From assembly GCF_005217525.1 (NCBI RefSeq), contig NZ_PNXQ01000016.1:271684-332045 (forward strand): a DNA stretch of 60,362 nt, read 5' to 3'. Both the position numbers and the translations under genes were made by a program. Below, piece by piece: positions 1-9,041 of this stretch. The stretch's first letter is position 1, and each line of letters begins with the position of its first letter. The DNA is from Paenibacillus terrae. Its GTDB lineage: Bacteria; Bacillota; Bacilli; Paenibacillales; Paenibacillaceae. The notes under the pieces were generated by a model. That model was not told the origin of the DNA. It did no database searches and saw only the letters and a list, made by a program, of their open reading frames with translations.

Positions 1-6
1 ATAATA

Positions 7-906
7 GTGAAAGTATTATTGAGAAAACAAACGCTTGGAGATATTACATTCTCGATTATTAACGGGCTTGTTATGCTATTGGTGGTGGTAGCCACATTAT
101 ATCCGTTTCTTAATACCATCGCCGTATCTTTTAATAACGGGATCGATACAATTCGAGGGGGGGTTTATCTCTGGCCACGGGAATGGACGCTTCAGAACTA
201 TGTTTCGGTGTTCAAAAATCCGCATTTAGGACAAGCTGCGTTTATTTCCGTGGCAAGAACGGTCATTGGTACTATCATCCAATTGTTTTGTACTGCGATG
301 CTTGCTTATGTTTTAAGCCGTAAGGAATACATGTTTAATAAATTTGTAACGACATTGTTTGTGATTACCATGTACTTCAGCGGCGGTCTTATTCCGGGGT
401 ACATGCTGATTAAGCAGTTGGGTCTGTTGAACAATTTCTGGGTATACATCATTCCCGGCCTGATTGGCGTGTTTAATATGATTGTGATTCGTACTTTTAT
501 CCAAGGGCTGTCAGAAGAATTAATTGAATCGGCGAAAATAGATGGAGCGGGAGATTTTAAAATATTTTTCCGCATCATATTGCCTTTATCCAAGCCAGTT
601 CTGGCAACAATTGCTTTGTTTATCGCTGTGGGACAATGGAACTCCTGGTTTGATTCTATGTTGTATGCAGCCGGTAATCGAAATTTAACCACATTGCAAT
701 ATGAGCTTATGAAATTATTGTCGTCTGCTACTTCTCAGGGTGGAAGCGTCAATTTGGACCAATATAAGAATGTAACCAATCTTGTTACGCCTGTATCTAT
801 TCGGGCTGCTATAACGATTGTTACGGCGATGCCAATAGTTTTGTTATATCCGTTCTTACAAAAATATTTTGTGACCGGATTTATGATTGGAGGAGTGAAA
901 GAATGA
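7..906 (+). CDS. Carbohydrate ABC transporter permease (LplC/YtcP type)
   Basis: Inner-membrane permease of a sugar or oligosaccharide ABC importer. Six hydrophobic segments are visible. The cytoplasmic EAA loop that docks the ATPase is present near residues 170-195 (ELIESAKIDGAGDFKIFF), followed by the usual ILPLSKP. The length of 299 residues is normal for the LplC/YtcP branch. The GTG at 7 gives a family-like N-terminus (KQTLGDITFSIINGL), but the frame is open to the window edge and the true start may lie upstream. The stop overlaps the ATG of the GH43 gene by four bases (ATGA), so the two are translationally coupled, which suggests import of a substrate or product of that glycosidase. The partner permease and binding protein should lie to the left. 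Substrate is inferred only. Confidence 0.9.
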   Translation: MKVLLRKQTLGDITFSIINGLVMLLVVVATLYPFLNTIAVSFNNGIDTIRGGVYLWPREWTLQNYVSVFKNPHLGQAAFISVARTVIGTIIQLFCTAMLAYVLSRKEYMFNKFVTTLFVITMYFSGGLIPGYMLIKQLGLLNNFWVYIIPGLIGVFNMIVIRTFIQGLSEELIESAKIDGAGDFKIFFRIILPLSKPVLATIALFIAVGQWNSWFDSMLYAAGNRNLTTLQYELMKLLSSATSQGGSVNLDQYKNVTNLVTPVSIRAAITIVTAMPIVLLYPFLQKYFVTGFMIGGVKE

Positions 907-2471
907 CAACGCTTAAACACAATTCAGTTATGTATAATAATCCGATTATGCCTGGTTTTTATCCAGACCCCTCGGTATGCCGTGTTGGGGAAGATTATTA
1001 TTTGGTGACATCGACATTTGCTTATTTCCCTGGTGTGCCGATTTTCCATAGCCGTGATCTTGTGAATTGGAAGCAGATTGGTAATGTACTTGACCGTCCT
1101 TCACAATTGAACTTACAGGGAGCAGGGCATTCACAGGGAATTTTTGCTCCAACCATACGTTATCATGAAGGTATTTTTTATATGATTACGACCAATGTAA
1201 CGCATGGTGGAAATTTCGTTGTTACAGCAACCAATCCTGCTGGGCCATGGTCTGACCCTTATTTTATTCAAGGAGCGGTTGGTATTGATCCCACGATTTT
1301 CTTTGATGATGACGGGCAAACCTATTATTTGGGAACACGCCCTAACTCATCGGGAGTACGTTATGACGGCAATTGGGAAGTATGGATTCAGAAATTGAAC
1401 ATTGAGACCATGCAGCTTGTGGATGAAAGCTTTGTACTTTGGAAAGGCGCCATGGTAGAAGTGATTTGGCCTGAAGGACCGCATTTGTATAAGAAAGATG
1501 GCTACTATTATTTAATGATCGCAGAAGGAGGAACAGGGCCGAATCACGCGGTGACAATTGCACGTAGCAAGAAGCTGACAGAAGGTTATGTTGGGAATAC
1601 GAATAACCCGATTATCACTCATCGTCATCTGGGCAAGCGCTATCCGGTTATTAATGTGGGGCATGCGGATTTGGTGCAGGCTGCGGATGGCCAATGGTTT
1701 ATGGTGATGCTCGCTTCACGTCCTTATGGAGGCGGCTATAGTAATTTGGGGCGGGAGACGTTCCTTGCTTCAGTGAATTGGGAGGATGGATGGCCTGTAG
1801 TCAATGAGGGCCGAGGAATGCTGGAGGAGCAGGACGTCATGAGGTTGACACCGGTCCCGGTGGAGCCGCAATTGCGCTGTGATCATTTTGACAGTGATAA
1901 GCTGGCACTTAAATGGATGTTCTTAAGGAATCCGCAAACGGATTTGTATTCTTTGACAGAACGTAAAGGATATTTGCGGCTAAAGCTAAAGCCTCAAACG
2001 TTTAAGGATAAAGATAATCTCAGCTTTATCTGTTTGCGCCAGCAGCATTTTAATTATACGGCCGCGGCTGCGATGGAGTTTAAGCCACGTAGTATCCATG
2101 AATCTGCAGGTTTGGTTGTCATTCAAAATGATATGTATCATATCCGATTTGAGTGCGTGATACTTGATGGTCGGCAAGTATTGAGTGTTGTGACCTGCAT
2201 AAATGGCCAGGAGACGAACGTTGCGCAGGCAGATGTTGATGCTCAGCGGTTATATTTAAAAATGGCTGCGAGGGGGCAGGAGCTTAGCTTCTATTACAGT
2301 ACCGACGGAGATCAATATTATTTGATAGCAGAACAGGTGGATACGAGCAGTTTGAGTACCGAGGTTGCGGGCGGATTTGTTGGCTGCTGCATTGGAATGT
2401 TTTGCACGAGTAACGGTACAGCCTCTGACAATGCGGCTGATTTTGATTGGTTTGAATATGGCATGTACTAG
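903..2471 (+). CDS. Glycoside hydrolase family 43 (beta-xylosidase/arabinofuranosidase-like)
   Basis: Cytoplasmic GH43 enzyme, 522 residues with no signal peptide, likely removing xylose or arabinose from imported oligosaccharides. The five-bladed propeller motifs are all visible: the general base in GFYPDPS (Asp22), the pKa-modulating Asp in GIDPTIFFDDDGQ (about Asp129) and the general acid in WPEGPHLYK (about Glu191). After about residue 320 comes a C-terminal beta-sandwich of the kind found in GH43 xylosidases. It starts with the ATGA overlap to the permease gene. Assignment to GH43 is firm. Whether it acts on xylan, arabinoxylan or arabinan cannot be read from the sequence. Confidence 0.92.
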   Translation: MTTLKHNSVMYNNPIMPGFYPDPSVCRVGEDYYLVTSTFAYFPGVPIFHSRDLVNWKQIGNVLDRPSQLNLQGAGHSQGIFAPTIRYHEGIFYMITTNVTHGGNFVVTATNPAGPWSDPYFIQGAVGIDPTIFFDDDGQTYYLGTRPNSSGVRYDGNWEVWIQKLNIETMQLVDESFVLWKGAMVEVIWPEGPHLYKKDGYYYLMIAEGGTGPNHAVTIARSKKLTEGYVGNTNNPIITHRHLGKRYPVINVGHADLVQAADGQWFMVMLASRPYGGGYSNLGRETFLASVNWEDGWPVVNEGRGMLEEQDVMRLTPVPVEPQLRCDHFDSDKLALKWMFLRNPQTDLYSLTERKGYLRLKLKPQTFKDKDNLSFICLRQQHFNYTAAAAMEFKPRSIHESAGLVVIQNDMYHIRFECVILDGRQVLSVVTCINGQETNVAQADVDAQRLYLKMAARGQELSFYYSTDGDQYYLIAEQVDTSSLSTEVAGGFVGCCIGMFCTSNGTASDNAADFDWFEYGMY

Positions 2472-2486
2472 AGCGTGTACGCAAAT

Positions 2487-2610
2487 CTAAGCTAGCCAAA
2501 CCATAATAGAAATCAGCGCGGCTTGCTTTAAAATATCGTTCTCCATTCTGAGGCGTTGATTTTCTTTGTGCAAGGTAATAAGCTTTGAACTTAAGGCTTT
2601 ACTGAATTGA
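2487..2610 (-). pseudogene. Remnant of an IS3-family transposase OrfA (3' end)
   Basis: Read on the minus strand, this stretch encodes KLITLHKENQRLRMENDILK, then QAALISIMVWLA and a TAG stop at 2487-2489. The leucine-zipper-like tail with RLRMENDILKQAAL is the hallmark C-terminus of IS3-family OrfA proteins, normally followed by a frameshift into OrfB. Here it ends in a stop and no OrfB or terminal repeats follow, so it is a scar of an old insertion. No upstream HTH part remains. Confidence 0.7.
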
Positions 2611-2629
2611 TTAAATTAAAAACAAACTT

Positions 2630-2703
2630 GATCCCCTTGGGGTGGTAACAAGCATATGGTGATTTTTGAAAAATGACCTCATGTATGCCAACCTCAAGGG
2701 GAT
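2630..2703. repeat. Inverted repeat downstream of GH43, possible terminator
   Basis: ATCCCCTTGGGG at 2630-2641 pairs with CCTCAAGGGGAT at 2692-2703 with one G-T pair. The roughly 50-nt loop contains a smaller repeat. The T-stretch after it is weak (TTATTTCATGTTT). It may end the GH43 transcript or be part of the insertion scar. Confidence 0.45.
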
Positions 2704-2829
2704 TATTTCATGTTTAGAGGTAGGTATAGTGAGTTAAAACTAATATTTCCTTAACATGTTCAGTGCATTTTTTTTAATAGTTTTTAGGTATATTATATTA
2801 AGGAATCGGTTCCAAGGAGCCTTGCTGCA

Positions 2830-2994
2830 TTGAAAAATAAGTACATATACCTATTCGTTGTCGTTTTTATATCCTTTTTGTGTCGAAGCGTTTTAGAAGG
2901 AGATGATGAAGAACGAAAAAGGGGAAGTGAATTTGTCAAGGGAATAATCATCAGCAGAGCGAAGCGGTTCACAATATGCAAGCAATCCAGATGA
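2830..2994 (+). CDS. Possible 54-residue single-TM peptide
   Basis: A TTG at 2830 follows an AAGGAG at about 2814-2819. The reading frame starts MKNKYIYLFVVVFISFLC, one hydrophobic segment, and then a charged tail (EGDDEERKRG) up to TGA 2992-2994. It lies 20 bp before the chemoreceptor gene and may be cotranscribed with it. No family is recognised. The chance of a spurious frame is real, because the start is TTG and the length is short. Confidence 0.3.
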   Translation: MKNKYIYLFVVVFISFLCRSVLEGDDEERKRGSEFVKGIIISRAKRFTICKQSR

Positions 2995-3014
2995 TGAATT
3001 GGAGATGTTGAATA

Positions 3015-5015
3015 ATGAAGAATTTTGCAGGAAAACCATGGGATGTAAGAAGGATGCTCAGCAATAATTTTAAAACGAAGCTGATGGTTGCTTTTATTGC
3101 TTTTTTGATCATACCATCTATGATTGTTGGGGCTTTGTCGTTTGTGAGCGCCAGCAAGGAGATTCGAAACCAGATTGAGTATAGCGCCGAGCAGGCCATT
3201 GTCCGCACTAATTATGTTATTGACAGTGCTGTTTCACCTAAGGTACACGACGCAGAATATTTTGCTGAGAGGCTAAAAGGCAATCGAGTAGAGACAGAGG
3301 AAAAGGCAGCTGAGCTGGAGGGATTTTTCAAGCAATATATTATACTCCATCCTGAAACAGAATCCATTTATTATGGTTCAAAGGATGGTAAATTTACAAC
3401 CTATCCACAGAAGCAATTACCCGATAACTATGACCCTCGAGTTAGACCTTGGTATGAGGAAGCCATGAAGGAACAAGCAAAAACAGTGATTAGTTCGCCC
3501 TATCTCTCCTCTTCCTCCAAGCAAATGACAGTCACAGTGTCCAGAGCCACGACGGATGGGTCGGGTGTTATTGGCATTGATCTGAAGATTAGCGGTATTA
3601 AGGAGACGCTGAACAATATTAAAGTAGGCCATGAGGGTTATGCCATATTGCTGGACAGCAATCGTACTTACATTGTTCATCCGACGAAGGCACCAGGCAC
3701 CCAAATAGCAGATATTGAATCACGCATGTATGAGAGCGACGCTGGTGAATACGAGTATCAGTATGAAGGTCAGTCCAAATATATGAACTATGCGACCAAT
3801 AAGCTGACAGGCTGGAAAATAGGCGGAACGCTGTATTTATCTGAAGTGGATGAAGCAGCACGACCGATTTTGATCAGTACCTTGCTTACGGTCGTCGGGT
3901 GTCTTGTGGTGGGGATAATCATTGTTTATTTCCTGATCCGTTCCATCATTAAACCTATTTTAAAATTGAAGGAACAAGCGGTTAATGTGAGCGCAGGGGA
4001 TCTGACGCAGGACATTCAAGTGAAAAGTGAAGATGAGATTGGACAATTGGGACTGGCTTTCCGAAACATGCAGGATAACTTGCGATCTGTCATTCAGAAC
4101 GTAGGAGATAGTGCAGATCATGTTGCTAGATCCTCAAGCGAGCTAACGGTAAGCGCAGAACAAACCAGTGCTGCAAGTGAGCAGGTATCCCAGGCTGTAC
4201 AGGAAATTGCCAGCGGAGCGGAGAAGCAGACTACAGGCCTGGAAAATAACTCAGTAGCCCTTGACGAAATTGCACAGGGGGTCACACAAATTGCGGAACG
4301 CTCAATCTCGGTAGCCGATTTGGCCAGACGATCCTCTTTACAAGCAGAGGAAGGACGGAAATCCGTTGAGCAAACAGGCGAACAAATGAATTCGATTCAC
4401 CATTCGGTAGAGCAATCCAACCGAATGATTCAAGCCTTGCAAGCTCGCTCTCAGGAAATCGGTGAAATTACCAAGGTTATTGGTGAACTATCCAATCAGA
4501 CGAACTTGCTGGCCTTGAATGCGGCGATTGAGGCGGCCAGGGCAGGGGATCATGGCAAGGGCTTTGCCATCGTTGCTGATGAGGTGCGCAAGCTGGCAGA
4601 GCAATCGCAGGCATCTGCAACACAGATTGCCACATTGATTGCCGAAATTCAGCATGAAACGGAAACCACGGTTCAGACGATGAACCGTGTTACGGTTGAG
4701 GTTCAGGATGGGCTGCAGATTTCCAAAGCAACCATTGTCAAGCTGGGAGACGCGATGGAAGGCATTCGGGAGACCACACCTCAGGTGGAGGAGGTCGCTG
4801 CGATTGCACAACAGATATCAGCGAGTGTACAAGAGATTGCAGCGACAGCCAACGAACTGGCGACAATTGCAACTGGTAATGCTGCTACATCTGAGGAAGT
4901 CGCTGCTTCCTCGCAAGAGCAGCTGGCTTCCATGGAGGAGATATCAGCCTCTGCTCAACTGCTATCAACAATGGCTGCTGAGTTGAGGTCTATGATTAGT
5001 CGTTTCAAGTATTAA
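3015..5015 (+). CDS. Methyl-accepting chemotaxis protein (dCache sensor)
   Basis: Chemoreceptor, 666 residues, in the cytoplasmic membrane. A first TM helix is at about 22-44, and an extracellular double-Cache domain spans about 50-285 with the YDPRVRPWY and SRTYIVHP-like turns typical of ligand-binding dCache_1. A second TM lies at about 290-312, followed by a HAMP linker ([17 protein letters not shown]). The signalling coiled coil runs from about 380 to the end, with the conserved hairpin tip around [21 protein letters not shown]. It passes ligand occupancy to CheA/CheW. The start has a GGAG upstream at about 3000. A terminator follows at 5056, so it is probably monocistronic. The ligand is unknown; dCache receptors often bind amino acids or small organic acids. 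Confidence 0.95.
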   Translation: MKNFAGKPWDVRRMLSNNFKTKLMVAFIAFLIIPSMIVGALSFVSASKEIRNQIEYSAEQAIVRTNYVIDSAVSPKVHDAEYFAERLKGNRVETEEKAAELEGFFKQYIILHPETESIYYGSKDGKFTTYPQKQLPDNYDPRVRPWYEEAMKEQAKTVISSPYLSSSSKQMTVTVSRATTDGSGVIGIDLKISGIKETLNNIKVGHEGYAILLDSNRTYIVHPTKAPGTQIADIESRMYESDAGEYEYQYEGQSKYMNYATNKLTGWKIGGTLYLSEVDEAARPILISTLLTVVGCLVVGIIIVYFLIRSIIKPILKLKEQAVNVSAGDLTQDIQVKSEDEIGQLGLAFRNMQDNLRSVIQNVGDSADHVARSSSELTVSAEQTSAASEQVSQAVQEIASGAEKQTTGLENNSVALDEIAQGVTQIAERSISVADLARRSSLQAEEGRKSVEQTGEQMNSIHHSVEQSNRMIQALQARSQEIGEITKVIGELSNQTNLLALNAAIEAARAGDHGKGFAIVADEVRKLAEQSQASATQIATLIAEIQHETETTVQTMNRVTVEVQDGLQISKATIVKLGDAMEGIRETTPQVEEVAAIAQQISASVQEIAATANELATIATGNAATSEEVAASSQEQLASMEEISASAQLLSTMAAELRSMISRFKY

Positions 5016-5055
5016 AACGAACTTGAACCCTATGGAATCTATAGTACAATGAATG

Positions 5056-5109
5056 CTCGGGACAGTTCTTTAAGCCTTATGGCATAAGGAATCTGTCCTG
5101 AGTTTTTTT
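5056..5109 (+). terminator. Intrinsic terminator after the chemoreceptor gene
   Basis: CTCGGGACAG (5056-5065) pairs with CTGTCCTGAG (5093-5102) with one mismatch. An inner CCTTAT/ATAAGG helix fills the loop, and seven T follow. Confidence 0.9.
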
Positions 5110-5146
5110 ATATTTTCATTCTTGCAGATTACAGGAGGGAGAACAT

Positions 5147-7744
5147 TTGGTTCGAGATTTGGTGCTATATTTTATCGTGATATTATTAATAGTTTTGACT
5201 TTTCAGTCATCTATTACATTTGGACGCCCCAATCTGATTTCTCAGCTCATTAGGCAGACAATCGCGCGTGTTTTTTTTGGGGTGGCCGGAATTCTGTTTC
5301 TATATTTTGGTATCAGCGCTAGAGCAAGCATGACTTCTGTGTTGGAGCTAGGGATTGGTTTGATGTTCATCGCTTTGTTTGTACGCGTTTGGAACGTTAA
5401 ATATACATATGAACAACGTTTGCTGGACCAAAACCGTGACCTCCTAAATGTGCTTCGGGTTCAACCTGGCTTTACCTTCAGGCTGGAGAAAAGCGGCGAC
5501 GAATTTTATTATACACTGCTCGAAGGTGGCTTGCTGGAGCTCATGGGCCTGAATATGCAGGTCAGCTATAATCGAAGGGAGCATGTGGAGAAACTAGGGG
5601 ACATTTTTGAACTATCCTCTGAAACTCTGGAGCAGCTTTGTGAATATTACAAACAGGCATGGTTCGGTGACCGGACGGTATTTGAGCTGGAGTTTTGGGA
5701 GTACTCAGCTTTAATTACCTTACATCCGGTCAGGGAGGATGGGATTACCAAGCATGTCATCGGTCATGTAATGGATATTACGGAGTATAAAGCTTCCGAG
5801 CAGAAAAGAAAGAAGGTAGACGAGGCTAACCATGCAAAAAGCGTTTTTTTGGCTCATATGAGCCACGAAATTCGCACGCCGCTAAATGGGATCATCGGTC
5901 TGTCCAAGCTGTTGAACAAGACAGAATTGACTGCTGCCCAAAAAGACTACCTTGACAAGCTGCTCGCCTCCTCACGAACCCTCTCATCCATGCTCAATAA
6001 CGTACTGGACTTTTCCAAAATGGAAGCAGGCAGTTTGGAACTGGAAAGGCTGGAGTTTGAGCCGGAGAAAATGCTTCGGCATCTTGCAGATACGGTGAGT
6101 ACTTTGCTGGAACACAAAGAAATAGAGATCATTTTTATAACGGACCCCAAATTACCCAAAAGTGTTAAAGGTGATCCATTGCGGATGGAACAGGTGCTTT
6201 TAAACCTTCTGACTAATGCCGTCAAATTTACGGATCAGGGACATGTGCTGTTAGAGGTGAACATGCTAAGCCAGCAGAACGGACGGGTAGCGTTGTCCTT
6301 TATGGTGGAGGATACAGGCATAGGTATTTCCGAGGTGGGTGTGAACAAGCTGTTTGTCCCTTTTACCCAAGCGGATACATCAACCAGTCGCCGATATGGG
6401 GGCTCCGGGCTGGGTTTGGCCATTAGCAAGCATTTGGCTGAAGCCATGGGCGGGAATGTAGAGGTTGAAAGCCGATTGGGGGAATACAGTAGGTTTTACT
6501 TTAATGTTGAGCTGGATATCGGGGATCTACATCCGGCAGGCACACAGATAGAAAAACAAATAAACGGCAAAGCCTTAATTGTTGTACGGCATGAGCTGTT
6601 GAGATATAGTCTGAACGAATTACTGCAAGGAACAGGATTAGAAACCTACAACATTTCTTCCTATCAGGAATGTGTGGAGGCTTTTGAAAATGGTGACCAT
6701 TTTGGTTTAGTTATGGTCGACATGAGCATGGGTGGCTTTCGGGAACTGGGGACCCGGAGACAGTGGCTTCAATTGCTGGATAGACAGATGACTCAGGTCA
6801 TTGGACTTACAACAGTGTACCAGATGGAAGGGATAGCGACTGGGGAGGAGGATAGCAGGGTGGATGCCTTTTTGTCCAAGCCCGTAACTCAGAACGCTCT
6901 ATTGGAGTCTATCCGATGGTTGCTGGAAAAGGAAAAGGCAGTTTCTGTAGATATTAATACTCTGGATACATATACGATGATGAGTCCTCGTTATAAAGGA
7001 GAGACTACAGCGCAGAAGTATCAAATTCTTATAGCAGAGGACAATGAGATTAACCAGGTGGTGATTACCGAGTTCCTGGAAGAGCGCGGTTTTGAAGTAA
7101 CTATGGCTGCAAATGGAAGAGAACTGCTAGAGTCACTGGAGCTGCGTTCATGGGATATGGTAATGATTGATCTGCATATGCCAGAGATGGATGGTTTTGA
7201 GACAGCCAGACATATTCGCAGAAACAAAGCTTTTAACAGACTTCCAATTATCGCCTTTACGGCCGATGCTGCGCAGCATGAACAGGAGGTTTGCCTTCGT
7301 TCAGGCATTAATGCTGTGCTGCTCAAGCCTGTCCATGAACTGAATGCTGTAAGAGTGTTAAACAGCTGGATTCATTTAGCATGGCTGCAAGAATTACATG
7401 GTGTTCACGCGGAGCAGGCGATAGCCGGGATGGATGGAAAGGTATATATTTTCCAATTCGCCCTTTACAAATGGATTCAGGAATACCAGCATCTCGATAA
7501 AAGATTGACGAGGAAAATGGACAACGGACAGTTATCTGCCGCTCTCCGATTAATCCACTCGCTTAAGGGAGGAGCAGGAAACCTCTTTGCGTCTGGGCTG
7601 CTGGCAAAGGTCATAGAGCTGGAAAAGGGATTGAAGCGTAGCCATGAAACCTCAGCGGGGGAGCTGTATCCAGACTGGAGAGAGCAATTGAGCTTGGTTC
7701 AAAAGGAGATTAACGAAATCAAGTCATCGGTTCCCTGGAGCTGA
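5147..7744 (+). CDS. Hybrid sensor histidine kinase with two receiver domains and HPt
   Basis: Membrane-bound multistep phosphorelay kinase, 865 residues. TTG start at 5147 is set by AGGAGGGAG at 5132-5140. Two to three hydrophobic segments lie in residues 1-80, a PAS-like domain at about 105-220, HisKA with phospho-His240 in HMSHEIRTPLNG, then a HATPase with the N box (NLLTNAVKF) and GIGISE and GGSGLGLAI boxes. A first receiver at about 460-605 is degenerate: it lacks the acidic pair near its start (VVRHE) but keeps Asp525. A second receiver is complete, with AEDNEIN and phospho-Asp675. An HPt domain at the C-terminus has His804 in LIHSLKGGAGN. The convergent OmpR-type regulator 5 bp away is a plausible output partner, although hybrid kinases often signal elsewhere. 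Confidence 0.93.
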   Translation: MVRDLVLYFIVILLIVLTFQSSITFGRPNLISQLIRQTIARVFFGVAGILFLYFGISARASMTSVLELGIGLMFIALFVRVWNVKYTYEQRLLDQNRDLLNVLRVQPGFTFRLEKSGDEFYYTLLEGGLLELMGLNMQVSYNRREHVEKLGDIFELSSETLEQLCEYYKQAWFGDRTVFELEFWEYSALITLHPVREDGITKHVIGHVMDITEYKASEQKRKKVDEANHAKSVFLAHMSHEIRTPLNGIIGLSKLLNKTELTAAQKDYLDKLLASSRTLSSMLNNVLDFSKMEAGSLELERLEFEPEKMLRHLADTVSTLLEHKEIEIIFITDPKLPKSVKGDPLRMEQVLLNLLTNAVKFTDQGHVLLEVNMLSQQNGRVALSFMVEDTGIGISEVGVNKLFVPFTQADTSTSRRYGGSGLGLAISKHLAEAMGGNVEVESRLGEYSRFYFNVELDIGDLHPAGTQIEKQINGKALIVVRHELLRYSLNELLQGTGLETYNISSYQECVEAFENGDHFGLVMVDMSMGGFRELGTRRQWLQLLDRQMTQVIGLTTVYQMEGIATGEEDSRVDAFLSKPVTQNALLESIRWLLEKEKAVSVDINTLDTYTMMSPRYKGETTAQKYQILIAEDNEINQVVITEFLEERGFEVTMAANGRELLESLELRSWDMVMIDLHMPEMDGFETARHIRRNKAFNRLPIIAFTADAAQHEQEVCLRSGINAVLLKPVHELNAVRVLNSWIHLAWLQELHGVHAEQAIAGMDGKVYIFQFALYKWIQEYQHLDKRLTRKMDNGQLSAALRLIHSLKGGAGNLFASGLLAKVIELEKGLKRSHETSAGELYPDWREQLSLVQKEINEIKSSVPWS

Positions 7745-7749
7745 TCGTG

Positions 7750-8442
7750 CTACTGCATAAATTTATAACCAATTCCCCAGATGGTCCTGATCAATTTTGG
7801 CTTTTTAGGGTCTTTTTCGATTTTCCTGCGCAAATGGTTAATATGTACGTCTACAGCCCTCTCATTAATAAAGGAGTCTGTTCCACGGAGAGCCTGAATC
7901 AAGGCATATCGGCTGAATACAATTCCCCGGTTCAAATAAAAAAGCTTCATAAGCTCAAATTCCGAAAATGTCATCTCCACAAGCTGCCCATCAACGGTAA
8001 TCATTCTTCGCGCCAGATCCAAAGCAATGTCTGTTTCAGGCGCGGCCTCAGGCGCAAGGCCTCTTGCCTGTAACCGTGTAATTTCAATACGACGGAAAAG
8101 AGCCTCGATTCGTGCCTTTAGCTCCTGCATACTAAAAGGTTTGCAAATGTAATCGTCTGCTCCCAGCGTAAGTGTACGAATGCGCTCAGAGATATCATTT
8201 TCTGAAGAAACCACGATGATTGGCACATCCGTATGCTTGCGTATCAGTGGGCAGGGATTGACACCGTCCAAATCTGGAAGCAGCAGATCTAGCAAAATAA
8301 TATCAGGCTGCACCATACCCAGCCGGGCAATTCCCTCAGCCGCTTGTTCAACCCGGGTAACGTTGTAGCCTTCTCCAGTCAAATACAAGGAAAGGGTATC
8401 TCCCAGCATATTGTCATCTTCAATAATCAAAACATTAGACAT
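7750..8442 (-). CDS. OmpR/PhoB-family response regulator
   Basis: Two-domain transcription factor of 230 residues. The receiver at 1-115 has the acidic pair in IIEDDNML and the phosphorylated Asp in IILLDLLLPDLDG, with the Lys in YICKPFS. A winged-helix DNA-binding domain at about 135-230 ends in the classical VDVHINHLRRKIEKDP and IRTIWGIGYKF. It is convergent with the hybrid kinase gene, with stop codons 5 bp apart. No ordinary histidine kinase is adjacent, so its cognate kinase may be the hybrid protein or an unlinked one. The ribosome binding site (AAGGGAAA) is modest. Confidence 0.93.
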   Translation of the reverse strand: MSNVLIIEDDNMLGDTLSLYLTGEGYNVTRVEQAAEGIARLGMVQPDIILLDLLLPDLDGVNPCPLIRKHTDVPIIVVSSENDISERIRTLTLGADDYICKPFSMQELKARIEALFRRIEITRLQARGLAPEAAPETDIALDLARRMITVDGQLVEMTFSEFELMKLFYLNRGIVFSRYALIQALRGTDSFINERAVDVHINHLRRKIEKDPKKPKLIRTIWGIGYKFMQ

Positions 8443-8534
8443 GATGATATTTCCCTTATCTTTCTATCGAATTCGAGCCAAATGGTTAAGATAGTTTCAA
8501 TGCATACAACAAGTTTTTGTCAGGTTCTTTTGAT

Positions 8535-8563
8535 AGAGTAACCGCCTTTGGACAGTCTGTCAA
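8535..8563 (-). promoter_or_regulatory. Probable sigma-A promoter of the response regulator gene
   Basis: On the minus strand TTGACA (8563-8558) and TACTCT (8540-8535) are 17 bp apart. GACAGTCTGTC, an 11-bp palindrome at 8551-8561, overlaps the -35 and may be an operator, possibly for autoregulation. Confidence 0.5.
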
Positions 8564-8747
8564 AAGATCAGGGGATCGGAGCAAACCAAAAGCCGGGCAG
8601 AACGAATTTATATCTTTTTGATATGGATATGCTCTATTTCTGAGATTTTTAGTTCTATTCCGACATTTTTCGTGGAGAATTAACAAAATGCATCAAGCCT
8701 CCGACACTCAATTACAAAAATTTAACAAAACATATCAGAAACATGCA

Positions 8748-8775
8748 TTGACTTCAAAAAAAGTTATGGTATTTT
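8748..8775 (+). promoter_or_regulatory. Probable sigma-A promoter for ectB
   Basis: TTGACT at 8748-8753 and TATTTT at 8770-8775 with a 16-bp spacer, about 270 bp ahead of the ectB start codon. Confidence 0.55.
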
Positions 8776-9041
8776 ATTACATAGGAGTGACATACACTGA
8801 TAGGCCCCTTAGAAAACCCCACCATTTAATCTTCTAGAATTTAATTCACGCTCCATAGACTATTCAGCATGTATTCATTCGTACTCTAATCGTTCCCGTG
8901 ATCGTACTCATGATTCTTTGGTGTGGCTACCCCATCGAGATTCAGGCTGTCTTCTTATTTTAGCTTACATATTTACACTTTTTTTGCTTTCCATGCTTGT
9001 ATTTTTTTCCAAATCAGGTCTAGCGGGAGGACGAGAAATTA
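8776..9041 (+). other. Long, C-over-G leader of ectB
   Basis: About 265 nt lie between the likely promoter and the start codon. Hand count over 8821-9000 gives roughly 25 G and 42 C. An open frame beginning at 8918 runs into ectB in another frame but shows no family features. No riboswitch was recognised. Confidence 0.4.

Noticed and set aside
7747..8073. 108-codon plus-strand frame after the hybrid kinase
   Set aside because: Lies antisense over the response regulator's DNA-binding domain.
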